Below, piece after piece: positions 11,949 to 26,037 of a stretch of DNA of 64,000 bases. The stretch lies in contig HG738137.1 of the NCBI GenBank assembly GCA_000499405.2, positions 6,014,001-6,078,000 of the forward strand, in the 5' to 3' direction. A model generated the notes under the pieces. That model worked only from the letters and a program-made list of their open reading frames with translations. It ran no database searches and was not told where the DNA came from. The position numbers and the translations under genes are program-made. This DNA comes from Onchocerca volvulus (lineage: Eukaryota > Nematoda > Chromadorea > Rhabditida > Onchocercidae). Within the stretch, counting starts at the first letter, position 1. Each line of letters starts with the position of its first letter.

Positions 11949-14290
11949 AATTTGCATTTCATTTGATGGTAAAATTTATCAAATTGATTGAATACTTTTA
12001 GAAAAGACAAAAACTAAGTTGAGGACGTTCACAAAAAAGTATTTTCTTAGCAAGACTGAAGTATCTCCAATGCATTGTTCACTATGTTTACATTTTTTTG
12101 ATATGTTGTATAAAAATGCTATTAGCAAGGTTTTGGTATACATAATATCGGCGCATTCGATATATGAAGTCCATTTATTTCTAAGCAGATTTGAATATGC
12201 AACCAGCTAAACATTTTATTGCTATAATTCCATTTGTAGCGCGGTTTTTTGACTCATTAACAGGCGTCGAGGTATATTTCGCATTCCGAAAAAGGTATTT
12301 GATTGTTAACCACAGTGACATATAACAGTTGCAAATAATAAAGAAAGTATATTTATTTTTCCGTATCTTCATTTTTAATGCAGTTAAGTTTTAAGTGTAA
12401 TTTGATTAGTTCCCCAAGCAACTTTTACATTCAGATCAATCTTGAGCACAAAGTTATTGTTTGCGTATAATGCAACTTCTCCTGGATTTTAGAACTAAAA
12501 TTAAGTCAAAATTAAAGTGTGTAAAGCCGAAAGAAGCAAGTAAATTGAAGAAAAGAGTAATAATGTTACTAGAAATTTTGGCCAAAAAGAAATTTTGCTA
12601 CTTGACAATGACTTGTCATACATTTTCCCTTTTTCGGTAGAACATCGCAGTATAATGCTTTCTCTTCCAAAAAAGAAATTATACTTTTAGCACTGTAAAA
12701 TACTTATGCTCAGTTCCAATACTTCAAAATCATCTGTCCAAAAAAAGATTTTCGGAATCTGTTTCTCGAAAAAACCTCATGCTTTCATTCTCTCACCTCG
12801 TTAAGATTTTCTCGGCGAATCATAAGAATCAGAAGCGAAAATGGTCGTCACAAATATCCAACATCCAAAAAAATGCGCTAGAGAGAATCTTCTCCATCAA
12901 AAAAATCAGCGATTGCATTAACTCTCTGCAAAAAGTAAGAACTGGATAAAACGGATCGAATAGAAAGTTCAAAAGCAGTTCAAATTGTTTTTGAATTCGT
13001 CGTGTCTTTGAATTATTCAATTTTGTAATTCCTATTTTCGCAGAGAATTAATGGGTTATTAAATTAATGAAAAACTAAAAAAGTAGCAAAATAATCACAT
13101 TCGTCGTAATTAATTTAGAAACTGACAAAACCATCGAACGTTTGGCAACTTGCTCTCTCACGAGAGACACTCCAAAGCGCATTACGTATAGTTCCATCAC
13201 GGATCATAGATATATTGAACCGAATGTCTGAATATCGTTGTAAATAATCTCTGATCGTTACGATGTCGTAACAAAAATTTATATTCAAATTCTATGAGCC
13301 CTCGTTATCCAAATAAAACTGTCATAGAACATGTTATCCGGCTCCTTTATTTTCTCCGTATATCGCGATATTAAATTGGAAAGAAAGTTCCATTTTAATT
13401 TTGTTCTCTACATTTAATCTCAAAATCACTTTCCATGCCTTCAAATCAGTTGTTATTATCTTCCATTTTGAAGTGCTTTTTCGCTCTCTTTCATCTCTGC
13501 ATTTCACAACTGACACTAACAATATCTTGCTAAATATTAATACAGATTATTTTTCAAAAAAAAAAAGAAAATTCAAAATATTCGCAATTTTTTTATTGGC
13601 AATAAAACTTTGCCTAAATTAAATATCGTTCTCTGACCTTCTTGAATAGCTCACAAATAAAAATGTATGAAATCAGGATCTTGCGTAATGAAACTACAGT
13701 AGTCTGACATCTACTAAAATTAAGCAGAATATGTTTTTTCCAACTAAAAAATCGACCAATTTTACTACTCATTCAAACAATGATTGAAATTGACTAAGAA
13801 AAAATAGCGGGTCAAATTAATAATTTAATGCTAATTAATTTAAATTTTCAGTTGGCAACTAATAATCAACAATTGAACCATAATTTCAATTTCGCAACCC
13901 TAGTTTCCGATTTAACAAATTTAAAACTTTCTTCAATTAAATCTAGATCGAGTGGAAAATGAGAAATTCGTAAATTTGCCATTCTGTCGTTCTGCTTATC
14001 CTAAATCCCTACCAAAACTATCAAAAACATAAAATACAACAAATTAAATTAAAAAGTAATGACAAATAAATAAACATAGAGTCCAGAAAATACAGACAAC
14101 AATTAAGTGGAAATTGTGATAGCTTTCTTGTCTCTAAAAACCAAAATGATGCTTCAATTTACTCACATTCCAGTCATTACAAAGCGAAAACAGCATTCTC
14201 AAGAAAATAGTTCCTTAAGGACATAAAATATGATTTATTTGTAGTGACAACCAATAATTACTAGGAAAATCTAGGCGAAGAGGTATTTTT
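11949..14290. other. Convergent intergenic region IDH/INTS4
   Basis: Holds the 3' ends of two convergent genes. An AATAAAG at about 12338 could serve IDH. The rest (12.4-14.2 kb) is A+T-rich with only short open frames lacking recognisable domains. No RNA gene found by eye. Confidence 0.5.
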
Positions 14291-17200
14291 TTAGCAACTA
14301 GCTTTCGCTTGAATAGGTTGTATGGAAATTTCCATGGCAGCCTGCTTATTTGAAAACGGTGATTCCGCTATAGGAATGCATGATGAACGGGTGAAACCGT
14401 TTACGGATGGCACTACATCCATAAATTGCTGGGATTTCAGCACACATCCAAAACGAACTCGAGCTGAATCCGACCAAAGGTTATCTGCCTGTACTAATAC
14501 TTTGCAAAGAAGTCGATAAGTTTGTGCAGCAATCTCTTTGAAATCACTTTCTCGTGGGCAAAATAGAGTCGAACTTCGATCCGGATAATCTGCCTGCAAA
14601 TTTTGACTTTTTATATCACTATTACACAAATCTCTCAAAGCACTTTTGCCTGAATCTCATTGTTCCCTCTTTCGTTAGCAATGCCTTGTAATATTTTAAT
14701 TTGTGGACAAAGAATTTGTTACGGAAATTAGAGTTATTCCACGGAAATTACTACTCAAACTCGCCATAATATCATTATTCTTCCCTATGAATTTACTTAG
14801 GCAAATATGAATCAACCTTTATTCTGAATCGAGAAATGTCATTTTTACTAAAATTGTGCAACAGAATGTTTATTGAGATTCCCAGTGGTAATCCAACAAC
14901 GAAACGTATTGGTTCACTGGGAGTTTCTGATGGTTCCACAATCTGAAAAACAATCGATACAGAAAAAGAGGAGATTTGGAGAGGAGAGGAAATTTCAATA
15001 GAAGAAGACAAAAAAATCAAGTATAAATTATTAAGTAAGAATTATAGGAAGTGCTTAGAACCTTTACATAAAAATGATGAACTAAGTATTATGCAATTAT
15101 GCAACTAACAAAAGTCTATGCACCTGAGCCCACTTAATAGAAATGCTGCCAAGAGATGCAAACTTTTTCTGTAGCAGAACTGAGTGAGACTGAAACAAAG
15201 CAGTCAGGCTTGAACCGCTAATGAATTTCTTCGTTTGTGTTGCTACAAAAAGTCTTTCAATACCAATTAATACTTCAGTCATTGATTCACTTGGAGACAC
15301 TGCCAATGACCGACATCGTCTTAAAATATATAATTATAAAAAGTCTGCAAAAAAATAGTTTATTTGCAAATTATAATTATGACTTGACAACAGCCATATT
15401 TTCGCTTTGAAAATGATATATTCAGCAATAAGTGAGATTTTGAAAAGAAAGCAAAATAACAATAACTACGTGAAGATAAGAAATACTCTTTAAATCGAAA
15501 CACTTCCGCTTCTATAAGCTGTGCTGCATTTGTGTAAGCTCCGGGCTTTATATCAAATAACGCTGCTAAGCGTAAAATTGAAAGCTGGAAATGAAATTCT
15601 TCAAGCGTTGCTAACATCACTTTATCCACAGATGAAAAGTCATTATCAACACGTTCCAAAAGTCTGAGACCCTGCAGAAAAAAAAAACAAAAAAAACTGA
15701 AGCCAGCTTCGACTTCTGAATAAAAAAGGAAGTGATGTTAGAAAAATTGAAATATTTACCTCATCAACAGCATTGAGCGCAGTTTGTAAATCACCATCAT
15801 AAGAAAGAATTTTAACGCTGAGTTCGCACTGCATGAGGATTTTTAACAAGCAAGATAAAAACTGTGCTGTACCGGCTACTCCCTCATCTCCTTCACACAG
15901 TGAATTCATATCTCTGTAAAAATAAAAAAAAATTATTTTTATATAATAAAAAATTTTAATTTTTATTGTAATTATCGAGATATTCCTGACTGTTGTTTAA
16001 AATCGTTTTTTTCTCTTTCTTTTTGAAAGAAATATGAAAGAAATACTCAAAGATCAAAAGATTCATTCCGTAAGAAGTAAATTATTATCAGTTTAGATTT
16101 TATGACTACATCAGCATCCAATATCAATAATAAATTCATATTACAGTCAGAAATCGTCATCTCTTCGGTAACCATTAATTAATTTTTCTACTATACTGTT
16201 CCATATTCATAGATTTGTGGCAAATTACTTCAAAAACAATACTTGAGCAAAAGCTTTTTTTCAGTCATTCGCTGCTCATACGATCGGGATTGGGAAGCTT
16301 CTTGCATCATTTCATACGTATGCTCAAGAAGAGCACGAGTTCGCTCCCCAGCTTTTGTTAATTTTTTGTTAATAGAGAGGTTGTTTGTGCTGGAAGCATT
16401 ATCATCCGAAAATGCCTTAAAAAAAGATAAAAATTTCCAGAAAACTATTTTTTGCAACTTCTGAGAATAACATAAGCAAATTAAGAGACAAAAAGCACCT
16501 CAATTGTAGGCACTAAAAGCGGCATTGAGCAGCGCAGAAATTTATAATGACGCACAACAAACGGTGGCAATAACGAACATACTGGATCATGAGCACTTGC
16601 TGCATTCAGTATTAATATAAGTTTGGCCAAATCTACAAAATACAAGTTCACGAAGAGATCAATATAAACACAATACTATTTGTATCTTCATTTTCAGTTC
16701 GTTTTATTAGAATTTCCAAAAGTATTTAGCATGAAATGCAAAAAAATATTTTCTGTTATTCATTTCCCATGCAACTAAATAAGTGATCAATATTCACTTT
16801 TCAAAGTCTCAAAAAAACCAATTTGAGACATAATTTTCAAAGCAACAATCTTCTTAGCATCTTCCTCTACCAAAGCATAAAAACCAGAAAAAAACTATAG
16901 TGAAAAGAACCATATAAAAAAAAAGACAAAACATCAGAATTCAAAGACACATAAACATAATAATCCATCAACATAACACTAACTCTAACTAAAGTTCTGC
17001 TATGAACTAGACAACTAGCAGGAGTAGGAGAAGCTACAGCCTTAAGCAATCAACTACCAAAAGAATACTGGCAAAAAATTATTATTATTTCATATAAAAA
17101 ATAAAAAAAATGACCATATTGGCCAGAATATTCAGCATGAAATACTTACAAAACTGATCATCAACTGCTGGTTCTGTGATGTCGAAAACAGGATGCAATT

Positions 17201-19409
17201 CGAGCAGTTCATCCGACAAAAGCTGTACGAATGTTGCATGACGACGACCAAGATCGCTCATACATCTAACAGTTTTCAAAATACCAAATTTGAAGTAGCT
17301 TGATTGGAAATCAGTAAAACTAATGAAATATTTTTAAAGAAGTCCTAAAAAAATTGTACAAAATGAATACTATCTCATACGACCCGGAATTATAACGAAA
17401 CAAAAGATTACACCCACTTGAAAATTGACTGACGATCAATCGGAAATCTTCTCATACAATTAAGCAGTGCTTTGATAGCATACCGAAGGCAATCAGGAGT
17501 ACCTAACGTTGATCTTGACAATAATACACGCAAAGCTTCCCTACTGTCTGGGAAAGCATCCTTAAAATAAATTATGAAGAAATAAAAAGATACAAAACGA
17601 AGTTAAGTCAAATCATCTCTATCGTGAAAAAAAAAAAAAAAAAAAAACAATATAATATTTACATCAAGAACGGTCAGTATGGTATCAAGCTGCTCTTTCT
17701 GTAATATGCCGTGGACAACAAGAGGTGTCAAGGCCCGCACAGCGTCTAGGCGCACCTAAAACTCATTCAGATTTGAGCTAATTTTCGATTGTCATTACAA
17801 AATACATTTGCATTTACATATATAAATAATCCTATGGTATTATCATATTATAAGTAAAATCATCTCCATATAAATTTGCTAAAAACTGACACAGATGATG
17901 AAATTGAAAAAATTGATAGAAAAACTTGAAAATATATCACATAAAAAAGTTAAATAGTTTTCCTATAGAACCTGCTCAATCTCATCGTTAAACATATCAG
18001 CCAAATGATCTAAAGCAGCAGCTGCTAAGAATGGGCGATCAGCGGCTAACTGTCCCAGAGAATAAACACCAGCCTGTCGAACAACTAAAAATTTTATAGC
18101 AGATATTGATAAAATTTGCAATAGAGTGCTTCCAAAATTTTAGAACATATCATCAGCAGATGTTGAATTTTATCGGAGAAAATGGTCATGAGTGGAGTTT
18201 GAGATTAAGTTCATTTTTATTAATTTAATCAAGTTATTCATGCCTTTCTCAAATTGTGTACTGGATCAATTATATAGCTGGTACTGATATTATTACCAAA
18301 CATACTCATAAATTCATCTTCCAACGCCGTAACAAAGGCGCCACAAGCTCCCGAGGAAATGATGCTAGCTTGTTCTTCATCAAATCTTTCCACTGGAACA
18401 TCTTCTCCCAATTTCTTCCCCGTTGACCATTCACTTGTTGCTTGTGAGCGCCGACGTCGTAATCCATATGCTAGAGGTTTTTTTGAAGCGCCATCACGTG
18501 TTTTTGACATCTGCAATAGTTATATAAAAAGTTCATTATTATATTTTATCGGATCTAACAAAAAAGCTTACCCTCATAGCATTCAATAATTTCTTGTCAA
18601 GAGTTTGATCCAAAAAAGAATCGGAAACCTGCTGAAAGTCACCCAAAAGTCGAGCAGCAGTGGCGCGAACAGTGACCTAAAATAAATTTAAAAAATTTTT
18701 ACCACAGATGACATCTTAATATCATCTATGAGATTCGAGTTGTCTGCAAAATTCATTCGTAACAAAAATAGAGAAAGTCCTAATAGACAGTCTTTCAAAA
18801 TCAATTTATTATAATTAACGGAAATTAAAATCTGACAAATTACATTTTACCTCAACATCATTGATTGCATGACATACAGTAGCAAATGCATCGTCCACTA
18901 GTCGCAATTTTGCACCATTTCGACCAATGATTTCACTTAATATTTTGTAAAATTCTTTTCTTGTAAAATTTTTTTATATGGTTTGAGATGACGTGTATGA
19001 AAAAATATGAAATTTTTATGAAAAATTAAGAAATTATTGAGCTTGCCAGTTCATTCATCATATATGAACACAATATTATTGAAATTATTATTAATTACTG
19101 ATTATTACGTTTCGGGGCGATAATCTGCGAATATTTTTAATATATATAGCGCTTCTGTTCGAACTGTTTTTGACGAGTTTTCACACAACTGGAAATAAAT
19201 ATCAGCGAACATATATTTAAAATATCTATAAAAATGATGAATTTTTAACCTTGAAAAATTACTGAAAAAGGAGACACAAAGTGAACAAGAATAATAAAGC
19301 GCAGAAGCATAAAGTTTTCAATTAAGTTCTGCATTTTGTAACCCAATAGCAAATTCTTTTTCTGTATTATATTTAAATTATTCGCATTCATGTAAATGTC
19401 TTCGAGATA

Positions 19410-19464
<55 letters not shown>

Positions 19465-21584
19465 AAAAAAACGGAACAGATGCTTTTAATTTCAACTTTC
19501 TGAAAACTAAAAATTTTTTATTCATTTGTAAACTTATAAACAACATATTGTATTGTAGATAAGTTGTAGCAATATGAATTTTCTCACATTGAAAGTGACA
19601 AAAACATACATTTTTCACTTGCTGATAAATAGAAAAATTCAGTAAACGCCCACTGGCAGCCATCGTTGAAAGACCCTTTACTGCAGCTATTCGTACCCGT
19701 GAATCACGATCTTCCACCATTTTCGATAATAGTTTTTCGAGCCATAAAAACTCCTGTGATGAACACTGCTCTTTGTCTAAAAAAATACACTTGCCAGAAA
19801 TTATTACAAACTGAATAATTACTATTAGTAAAAACAGTCATCTGGCTACCTCGTCATTGCTTTTTTTTTTCTCTACTCTCCATTGTTCGCTTTTAATCTG
19901 TTTTAGACAGTTGAAGATTTGCAAATATGATTAATTAAAAATATATAATGAAACGTACTTTTTAACAGACATGTCACAAAAAAATTAATAGCAGCGATGC
20001 GACTGCTTTGGTCGGTTGAGTGCATACTCTCTTCAGCTACACCATTCATTTGCTGCATAAATTGACCTATTTTTAAACCTTCAGCTATTGCCCATTCAAA
20101 AAGAGCTAACAACGACGTATATATACCAGATCGATGAAATAGGCTATAAAGTTATTTCGATTAATAAAATTAATAAGAAGCAAAGCAAAAAAATTTACCT
20201 GATCTTCAAAACTGCAAAGCGAAACTAATGTAATAAATGAAAAGTAACTCCGACGACTTTAAAATAACTTTAACAACAAAAACATCTAATATTTGATTAA
20301 TTAAGAAATACTAATTGTTCTACAACCAGCTGTTATTTGCATTTGCATTGCTAATCTTTTTCAGTAAGAAATGGTTTAATGCTCAAAAGATTCTATTAAA
20401 AAATGAACTTACTTCATAACTAAAAATGACACATGATTTTAAATGTTTTCGAATGAGAAAAATTCCCTTGCCAATAATGAAATTCTATATAATACTAACG
20501 GACAAATATATATCTATTCATTTCTAAAACTCTGGACAAAATCTACTCGGAACGTACCTTGCTTCTTTCTTATCCTTATCAGCTATCAATAATATGATTT
20601 CGTCCCATATATCTTGCTTCATATTAGTTGATTTGCAAATATGAAGTGCATAGAGTAAACAAGTATTGCTTATGGCCATAATTTTTGAAGTTATTGCTAT
20701 TTGAATCAAAAGTTTTGCACAACAAATCTGTGAATCAACATTCAGAACAGATAAATGTTCACCGAAGAATTCTCGCAAGCGTAAAAATATCCTGAAAGAG
20801 AATCAGATAATAAATGAATCAATAAAATAGAAATAAAGGCATATGAAAAATAAAATTAAGCAAAAAATTGAGAAATTTACCCCAATTTATCGCCATTTTC
20901 TATACATTTTAGGCATTCTTCTAGCACCACATGTGCAATTCGACCAGATAGTTTCAATCCCACTTTCTCAAACTGAGTGCATGAACTAGAATGTAGACGT
21001 GGTCTTTTCGGATCCGATAACACCGTTGAAGATGACACAATGGCCTGCGAAAAAATTAGGTCCAGAGTTAGTGATCTTCCAAATCATCTAGCATCCATTA
21101 AATCAACAATAAAAAATCTCATCAAAAAGAGTTAACCAGCATGAACGATAATATGTTATTGAAATCAATTTGCTAATACTTTCAAAAGGGAAAAAAAGAT
21201 CAAACGGTGTTCTCATTACATTAATCATAAATATAAACCTACTGTGAAAATGAAATGAGTTGGGTAAAACGAAAACTTTCCTATGCCAGTAATCGACAAA
21301 CTTATGCTACCAAAAAATATGTGATATATTCGAAAAATATGTTCATCAAGAATGTCCACAGTCACATATATATCATTATCAATATCAGTACTTATGAAAC
21401 TTACCAATACTTTGGTGACTTCATGTGGCAGTATCCCTTTCGAGACCTGTGGTACTTCACCAGGTCTGTCACGTTTCAGCCGATGTAATGACCGCCACTG
21501 TAACTCTTTGGAATATTTGGATGCAGAGACACTACTCTGCTGCATCAAATAGTGATCTGAACCAGTGAAATTTAACAATTTCAT
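14291..21584 (-). CDS. INTS4: Integrator complex subunit 4
   Basis: HEAT-repeat scaffold of the Integrator cleavage module (with INTS9/INTS11), acting in snRNA 3' processing and promoter-proximal termination. Exons from the start: 21405-21584, 20881-21044, 20554-20791, 20199-20224, 19959-20143, 19619-19776, 19109-19188, 18851-18959, 18572-18676, 18306-18510, 17972-18084, 17663-17755, 17418-17560, 17150-17265, 16499-16632, 16243-16415, 15760-15913, 15470-15671, 15124-15319, 14817-14942 and 14291-14593; about 1065 residues against roughly 960 in human. Diagnostic strings shared with verteb­rate INTS4: LRLVDDAFA, FLDQTLDKKLL, SSGACGAFV.ALEDE, DMFNDEIE and the C-terminal VEPSE..EPIRF. Uncertain points: the donor after 20558 (GTACGT) breaks phase, so the neighbouring GTTCCG is used here. 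The junction between 15470 and 15319 does not phase with canonical sites. Start chosen as the only ATG opening exon 1. Confidence 0.9.
19411..19460. repeat. Homopolymer A50 in an INTS4 intron
   Basis: An uninterrupted run of 50 A on the + strand (poly-T on the coding strand) inside the intron between the exons at 19619-19776 and 19109-19188. Much longer than other runs in the window. The true length may be uncertain because long homopolymers assemble poorly. Could also be the tail of an old retroposed sequence. Confidence 0.8.
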
Positions 21585-22214
21585 CTCTTGACAACAAGCA
21601 GTCCGTTATATATGAACACTATCGGGGGTAAAGATAGACGATAGCTGAAGTTGAAATTTTACCGCTGTGGTGCTCTTTGATTTGTTTTTCATATTTTTCA
21701 TCTCTTTGGATTCTTTATTACTTCACATTTTAAATTTAAATGCTTTTCTGATTTCGTGCAAATCTTTTTACACAAATATACTATCTATTTCGATAAATTG
21801 ATCGTACAGTTAGATTGCTCTTCATTTCGTGTAATTTACCAGAAGTGCTCATTCCAAGCATTGCTTTTGCAATATATCTATGTTACAGATAAAATTTGTT
21901 TACTTGTTCACGGTTGATTTTTGGTAATGAATGATTGGTAATATATAATTACAGCCTAAGCTATAAATCGTTCCATAGACAAATGGCTATTCGAACAGAA
22001 AGAGAAAAAGAAAAGAATGCCAGCGCTCCTGTAACAAATTTCAAAGATCACCATACTCATAACGATTCGTCGGTTCGTTGAATTTCAATGATTATGAAAA
22101 ATATGTATCCAAAAAATTTTGTTATAAAGGCAGTTTCGGCAGTTTAATTGTCGACCGTGTTTGAAGCGTCGTTCCTAAACAGTTGTATCTTCAATTAATG
22201 AGATAAACAATCTG
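21585..22214. promoter_or_regulatory. Divergent promoter region INTS4/PIG-V
   Basis: About 630 bp between the head-to-head starts of INTS4 (-) and PIG-V (+), so both promoters must lie here or nearby. No specific element can be named. No other gene seen. Confidence 0.4.
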
Positions 22215-25200
22215 ATGGATAACTTTTTCTCACGTATCGTTGGCATTGCTAAAGAACCGCAATATGCTATCTTTTCAAGAAATTCAAATCCGATTTCCAT
22301 CGTAAAAATATACTATGGGGACTTGAAATATGAATATGGCGAAAAATTTCTGTCTACCAAATTATTGTTAGCGTGAAGATTATATCCACTGGATACATGG
22401 ATGAAAAGTTTTATTTTTACAGAAGGAATATCGATGGGATGCAGAATTCTCATACTTTGTCCTGAAACAATGTATTATAAGTCGTGCGTTGATATTTATC
22501 ATACAATTTGTAATGAATATTGTGGTAACTGATTATCCAACAGACGCCTTTAAAGGACTTCCAATCCCACAAGGTTAATACAGTCACTTGAAGTGTTGAT
22601 TGGATTTATTCATTATGATTTGTTTTGTAATATGATAATTTTTTATATTCTTTCTTTTATGAATCATTGGCGAATTATGTGCAAAAATTTTGGCATCAGA
22701 TTTCAACTTCACTGAGATTCATACATTGAATTACTTTTCATTTGTTTCATTGTGAAAGAAAGCAATCTTTGTGCTATTTTACATCGATATCTTTTTGCTT
22801 CACAAAAAACTTGCGTGAGGGAGACATCACTATACACAGCAATTAAATGTTTTTTAGATTAAAATTACTAAATATTATGAAGTGATTTTAGCGTTTAAAA
22901 TATTTTCACTGAAATTTTACGATTGTAAATGTTTGACATTAGCTAAGATTTGATCACAGATAGGTCAGTGTTTATTTAGGCGTTGTATTTCATCAGTCCA
23001 ATTTATGAAACCTTATAGTAGAATTATCTCAAGTTGATCACTGGATTCGAATTGCTTTTAATGGTCTAACGAGATGGGATGCGGTACATTTTCTGCATAT
23101 TGCTCAGTATGGTTACACTTATGAGAATAATCTTGCCTTTTTCCCCCTTTTTCCGACACTGATTTATTGTTTCACACTTACTTGGAGCTGGGCAGTACCA
23201 TTCATTCATTTTTCGACAGCTGCTGTGCTTACTGCTCTCACTATCAATTTTGTAAGAGTTTTACGCTTTATAGATGTAAAATAAAATAAAAAAAATTGTT
23301 GTATTAAGAATGATTGGTTATACAAAATAAAAATGAAGGATCTGCAAAACTATATCGTAATTTATTCGCAAATGTTAGACTATAATTATTGCTTCATTTA
23401 AGTAGTATATGAAGCTTGCACATTGAGAAATCATAACAGAAGAGACAAAAATAATATTATATTTATCAAATAAATGAATTATAATGATATTTTTGCAATT
23501 TTATAGGTAGCTTTTGTTCTGTGCGGTCAACTACTATATACGTTGCTACTCGTACTTACTAAATCTACGAAGCTTGCTCTGCTCGCTTGCCTTGTGTTTA
23601 CCTTGAATCCGGCTAGCATTTTCTTTTCTGCCGTTTATTCCGAGAGTATATATATGCTTTTAACTTTTTGTGGTATTTTCGCACTCTATGCCGATTCGTC
23701 TCATTCATTTATAAGATATATTATCGCAGCGCTATTCTTCTCATTCGCATTCGCAACCAGGTTAATTTTAATATTCTTTGTTTTATTTTGAAAAATAGAA
23801 ACGAAACGATTGGTCAGGAAAGGATTTTGAAGAATAGAAACGAAAGAATTGGTTTTTTCTCCACTTGTTAAACCATTTAAGAATAAGCATATTCAATGAT
23901 ATGGCGACCATTCCCTCAATTGATGATGTGATTTACTTAGAAAAGTAATTATTTGGAAAGAACTTGTAACTAAGTTTTCATAAATCATTCATTACTTGTT
24001 ATAGTTTGTATCATGAATTTTTGTGTAGCATTGAAGTTTCATATTTCCTGCATTTTTGAAGAAATGATATGATAACGATAGATAAAGAGGTGACGTCAGT
24101 CTTTATTTGAGGTTATTTTTCCATCTTAGAGCCTAACACACGATTATATGATTAGAAATATTGAGATGCTGAATTTGTTTTTAGATCAAATGGTATTCTC
24201 AATTTCGGTTATATTATATTCCAACTGATGGTAGAAACAGTTTATTCGACCACATTACATAAATTCATCTGGGAGCGCGACTGTGGTACTATGTTACTGA
24301 AGGTGTGAAATCATCAGACGTTTTGTTGTTGTGCAGTATCTTCCTATTGTTGTACTTATATATAAAAGGTTTTCCATTTTCCAATTTGTCATGGAATTCA
24401 CGTTGAACTGATAATGTGTATGGAAATTATTTAGGTATAGCAAATTTCTTTTATGTTCAAAATGTTCTTCATTTAATTAGCATTTATGTTTTTTTTTTTC
24501 TCAAAATTTTTCAGCATCCTTACTTTTTTAGCAGAAAAGTTAAATGCGAGCCAACTCTGCGGACTAGTTTAAGTTAATAAGTATCTTGAAATATTTGGAA
24601 TACAAATAAAGTTTGTTGGCAGGAAGTATCTTCTTCACGAATATTATCGTAGTATTTGGAAATGTGTATACTGTTAGCAATTTACCGTGCTTGAGCTAAA
24701 AAAATAATTACTTAATCATTTTGTTTTAAGTTTTGGTTATTTTTTAGCAGAAACTATAAAGAATGCATGCTGTTTAAATCTGGTAATAATATCTTTGTGA
24801 ATTTTATGGATTTTTCAGTTATTTCGCTTCATCATAGTTATTGCGATTTGTTGGGGTATATTTGGAAGTCAGGTAGTCTCTCATGATTCAAGAATGCGTC
24901 ACAGTTTTTGTTCTCAGAACATCACCCAGGGTAAGGGAAAATTGATGTCTGATATTGTGTACCAGTATGCACTCCAAAACAAATTGGTCCTTCCTCATGA
25001 CTTGGAAAACTTGACATGGTGTAGGTAAGTATTTGATTTTTACATTAATTTTTGGTAGTTTTTGGAGATTGTTCAAGTTCATCTTTAAAAGGACATCAGC
25101 TGTGTATACTAATTACACTTAAGAATTCTTACGAAAAAAGTAATATATTGTTCTTTACAGGCAAGAACGAAATATATTATTAATCCCTTCATTTTATAAA

Positions 25201-26037
25201 CATGTGCAAGAGAAATACTGGCAAGTGAAGCCTTTTGGTTATTGGCAATTGAAAAAGCTACCTTGTTTCATAATGGCTGCTCCAGCAATTTTTACCATTC
25301 TCTATGGCTCTTTATTCGAATTTAATCATTTAAGAACAGTGCATAGGTGCGTCGAATTATATTCATTATTAGTGAAGCAATCTGTACAGTCATCGTACTG
25401 TTTCCTTTTATTCTTTGAATGAAGTGAAACAGTTCTAGTTTGCCCGTTGTTTATTCGCTTTGTTTAAGTAAACTGATCAGTTCAGAACATTTAAGAATGC
25501 TTATACACTTTATTGTTAACTATCGGCGCATTCTTCAGTTCTTGTTTTACTCGATTTAGGATCGTATTATAAAAATATCGAGTCATATTGATGTTTTTTT
25601 TGATGTAAATAAAATTATGTGAAAACAGATAGAAGTAGGGAAATTAGCGATAGAAATAGGAAAGCTAACATAAACTAATCTTTCATAACAGATCATTATG
25701 TGGCGTTATTCTTGGCATACTCAACAATACGAGCAGTATATTCCCGTTTATGATACATGCGTTGGTGCTGACAGTTCTGGCTTTGGTGCTATACAACGTG
25801 GAAGTGCTCACTCGAATTCTGTTTTCGTCATCACCGTTCATTTATCTAGTCATAGCACAATATATGGACCGGCGAACTCCTCTGGTAACATTAGACGATG
25901 TACAATATCCCACCTTTCTCCCTTTTTTTACCAATTTTTCGAGATCACACTGGGTACATACCTTGCTATTATGTTATTTGCTAGGCTATTTTTATATTGG
26001 TACACTATTGCATGCTAACTGGCTTCCATTTACCTAA
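22215..26037 (+). CDS. PIGV: GPI mannosyltransferase 2 (PIG-V)
   Basis: ER multi-pass enzyme that adds the second mannose to the GPI anchor precursor using dolichol-phosphate-mannose. Exons: 22215-22301 (tentative), 22423-22573, 23019-23251, 23507-23760, 24185-24302, 24819-25024, 25161-25346 and 25692-26037, all in phase, about 526 residues (human about 490). The family signature is clear: TRWDAVHFLHIAQYGY, then LAFFPLFP, NPASIFFSAVYSES with LLTFCG, FAFATRSNG, the luminal W.QVKPFGYWQLKK.P.F.MAAP segment and a C-terminus LLHANWLPFT. Many hydrophobic membrane segments lie between. The first exon rests only on an ATG plus a phase-0 GTAAAA donor that fits the phase-0 second exon. The true start could differ. 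Divergent from INTS4. Confidence 0.9.
23786..23853. repeat. Imperfect tandem duplication, 39-bp period
   Basis: TTTTG-A-AATAGAAACGAAA-GATTGGT occurs at 23786-23814 and again at 23825-23853 with two or three differences, in a PIG-V intron directly after the exon ending at 23760. Local slippage duplication; no function implied. Confidence 0.6.
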
